Shown: piece by piece, positions 4,653-5,403 of the stretch
How positions within the stretch are numbered: the first letter of the stretch is position 1
Layout of the letters: every line of letters starts with the position of its first letter
Source: Stenotrophomonas maltophilia
GTDB lineage: Bacteria; Pseudomonadota; Gammaproteobacteria; Xanthomonadales; Xanthomonadaceae
Direction of reading: 5' to 3'
Length of the DNA stretch: 5,403 nt
NCBI GenBank assembly: GCA_002386405.1
Contig: DGIP01000198.1
Span: forward strand, 1 to 5,403
Notes under the pieces: generated by a model
Told to the model about the DNA's origin: nothing
Seen by the model: only the letters and a program-made list of their open reading frames with translations
The model's database searches: none
Translations under genes and position numbers: made by a program

Positions 4653-5403
4653 TCAGCGCGCGGGCGCAGCGCTCACGATCGCCACGCCCATCGGCAGGCG
4701 GGTGATACGCAGGCCGGCCGACATCGCCAGCGCGTCCAGCGCCTGCTCGGGCTGGTCCACGCGCAGCGCGGCGTTGACGGCGGGCAGCGCCGACAGGTCG
4801 CCGCGCACGAAGGTGGCTCCTTCGCGATAGCGGGCGATCTGCGCGACCGCGTCGGCCACTTCGGTGGCATCGAGCAGCAGCTCGCCGTCGCGCCATGCGG
4901 CAATGCGGTCGGGGGCCAGGTCGTCATGGCGTACCACCCGACCACCCGGGGCGAAGCCGGCACGCTGGCCCGCCAGCAGGTAGGTCCAGCCGCCATTGGG
5001 CGAGGCGGCGACGCGGACCTGGCCCTGCGAGACTTCCGCATCCACGCCCTGTGGGGTGCTGGCCACCGCAAACGCCGTGGCGATGTCCTCCACCACGCCG
5101 CCCTGTGCGGTGACCTGGAACGGCTGCGCGTGCCCGGGTGCCACTTCGAACCAGGCGCGCCCGCGCAGCAGGCGGATGCTGCGGCGCTGGTCGTCGTAGT
5201 CCACGGCAATCGCCGAATCGGCATCGAGCACTGCGCGGCTGCCATCGGGCAGGGCCAGCGTGACCACGTCGTGGCTGCTGCGGTGATCGGCGCGCAGGCG
5301 CAGCCAGGCGTCGGGCGACACCCACACCAGCGCCAGTGCGGCGGCCGCGGCAAGGGCCAGGCGAGGCATGCGACGACGGCGGCCAGCTGGACGCTTCGCC
5401 GCC
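4653..5403 (-). CDS. FecR-type anti-sigma regulator, partial (N-terminus beyond the window)
   Basis: The 3' part of a FecR-family transmembrane regulator, which relays receptor occupancy across the inner membrane to an ECF sigma factor. The frame stays open to the window edge. The visible protein starts with an arginine cluster (RPAGRRRR) directly before a hydrophobic helix (LALAAAAALALVWV), consistent with a cytoplasmic N-terminus and a periplasmic C-terminus. Numbering from the Met at 5369, the FecR domain spans about 33-125 (LPDGSRAVLDADS 40-52, RGRAWFEVAPG 69-79, VSQGQVRV 113-120). The C-terminal DUF4974/STN-like domain that should contact the receptor's STN domain starts with AWRDGELLLDATEVADAV (158-175). 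The Met at 5369 is not the true start: it would remove the cytoplasmic sigma-binding domain normally present. The usual GTxFxV motif reads ATAFAV (97-102). The gene ends 134 nt before the receptor gene, in the same direction. An ECF sigma gene is expected upstream, outside the window. Confidence 0.9.
   Translation of the reverse strand, partial: AAKRPAGRRRRMPRLALAAAAALALVWVSPDAWLRLRADHRSSHDVVTLALPDGSRAVLDADSAIAVDYDDQRRSIRLLRGRAWFEVAPGHAQPFQVTAQGGVVEDIATAFAVASTPQGVDAEVSQGQVRVAASPNGGWTYLLAGQRAGFAPGGRVVRHDDLAPDRIAAWRDGELLLDATEVADAVAQIARYREGATFVRGDLSALPAVNAALRVDQPEQALDALAMSAGLRITRLPMGVAIVSAAPAR

Noticed and set aside
4519..4896. N-terminal extension of the receptor frame to an ATG at 4896
   Set aside because: It overlaps fecR in another frame, encodes arginine-rich sequence, and would bury the signal peptide; the ATG at 4518 has a ribosome site and a proper signal peptide.
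4653..5369. Complete 238-residue FecR starting at the Met at 5369
   Set aside because: The frame is open to the window edge and an arginine cluster lies immediately before this Met; starting there would delete the cytoplasmic domain, so the gene is treated as cut by the window.

Overview
The window is GC-rich DNA from a gammaproteobacterium, most likely Stenotrophomonas (S. maltophilia complex) or a close Xanthomonadaceae relative. The best clue is three short palindromic repeats with a GTAG head and a GC-rich stem around a CCT loop, which match the REP (SMAG-type) elements typical of Stenotrophomonas. No database search was possible, so all family calls rest on motif recognition.

Layout, right to left along the minus strand. 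At the right edge (4653-5403) is the 3' part of a FecR-type anti-sigma regulator; its cytoplasmic N-terminus, and probably an ECF sigma factor gene, lie beyond the window. A 134-nt gap with a candidate ECF promoter and a perfect 17-bp palindrome precedes a 974-residue TonB-dependent outer-membrane transducer (1594-4518) carrying an N-terminal signalling (STN) domain. A convergent intergenic region with two REP elements (1454-1580) follows, then a small plus-strand DUF2789 gene (1194-1439). Divergent from it are a bacterial heme oxygenase, hemO (424-1011), and a small DUF454/YbaN-type membrane protein (33-395). A third REP, followed by a T-run, forms the end of that second minus-strand unit and supplies the stop codon of the DUF454 gene.

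Reading as a system: the receptor would bind a ligand, probably heme or a heme carrier, import it with TonB, and signal through its STN domain to FecR, releasing a cognate ECF sigma factor. Heme oxygenase would then open the porphyrin and free the iron. The main new observation links the two separated units. The gaps upstream of the receptor gene and of hemO share a bipartite motif, TTGGGG-N16-CGTCTTAyCCC, with identical spacing, suggesting that the same ECF sigma drives both. Residues that seat heme in HemO resemble the alpha-selective Neisseria type rather than the delta-selective Pseudomonas type, so the predicted product is biliverdin IX-alpha. These are inferences from sequence and family knowledge.
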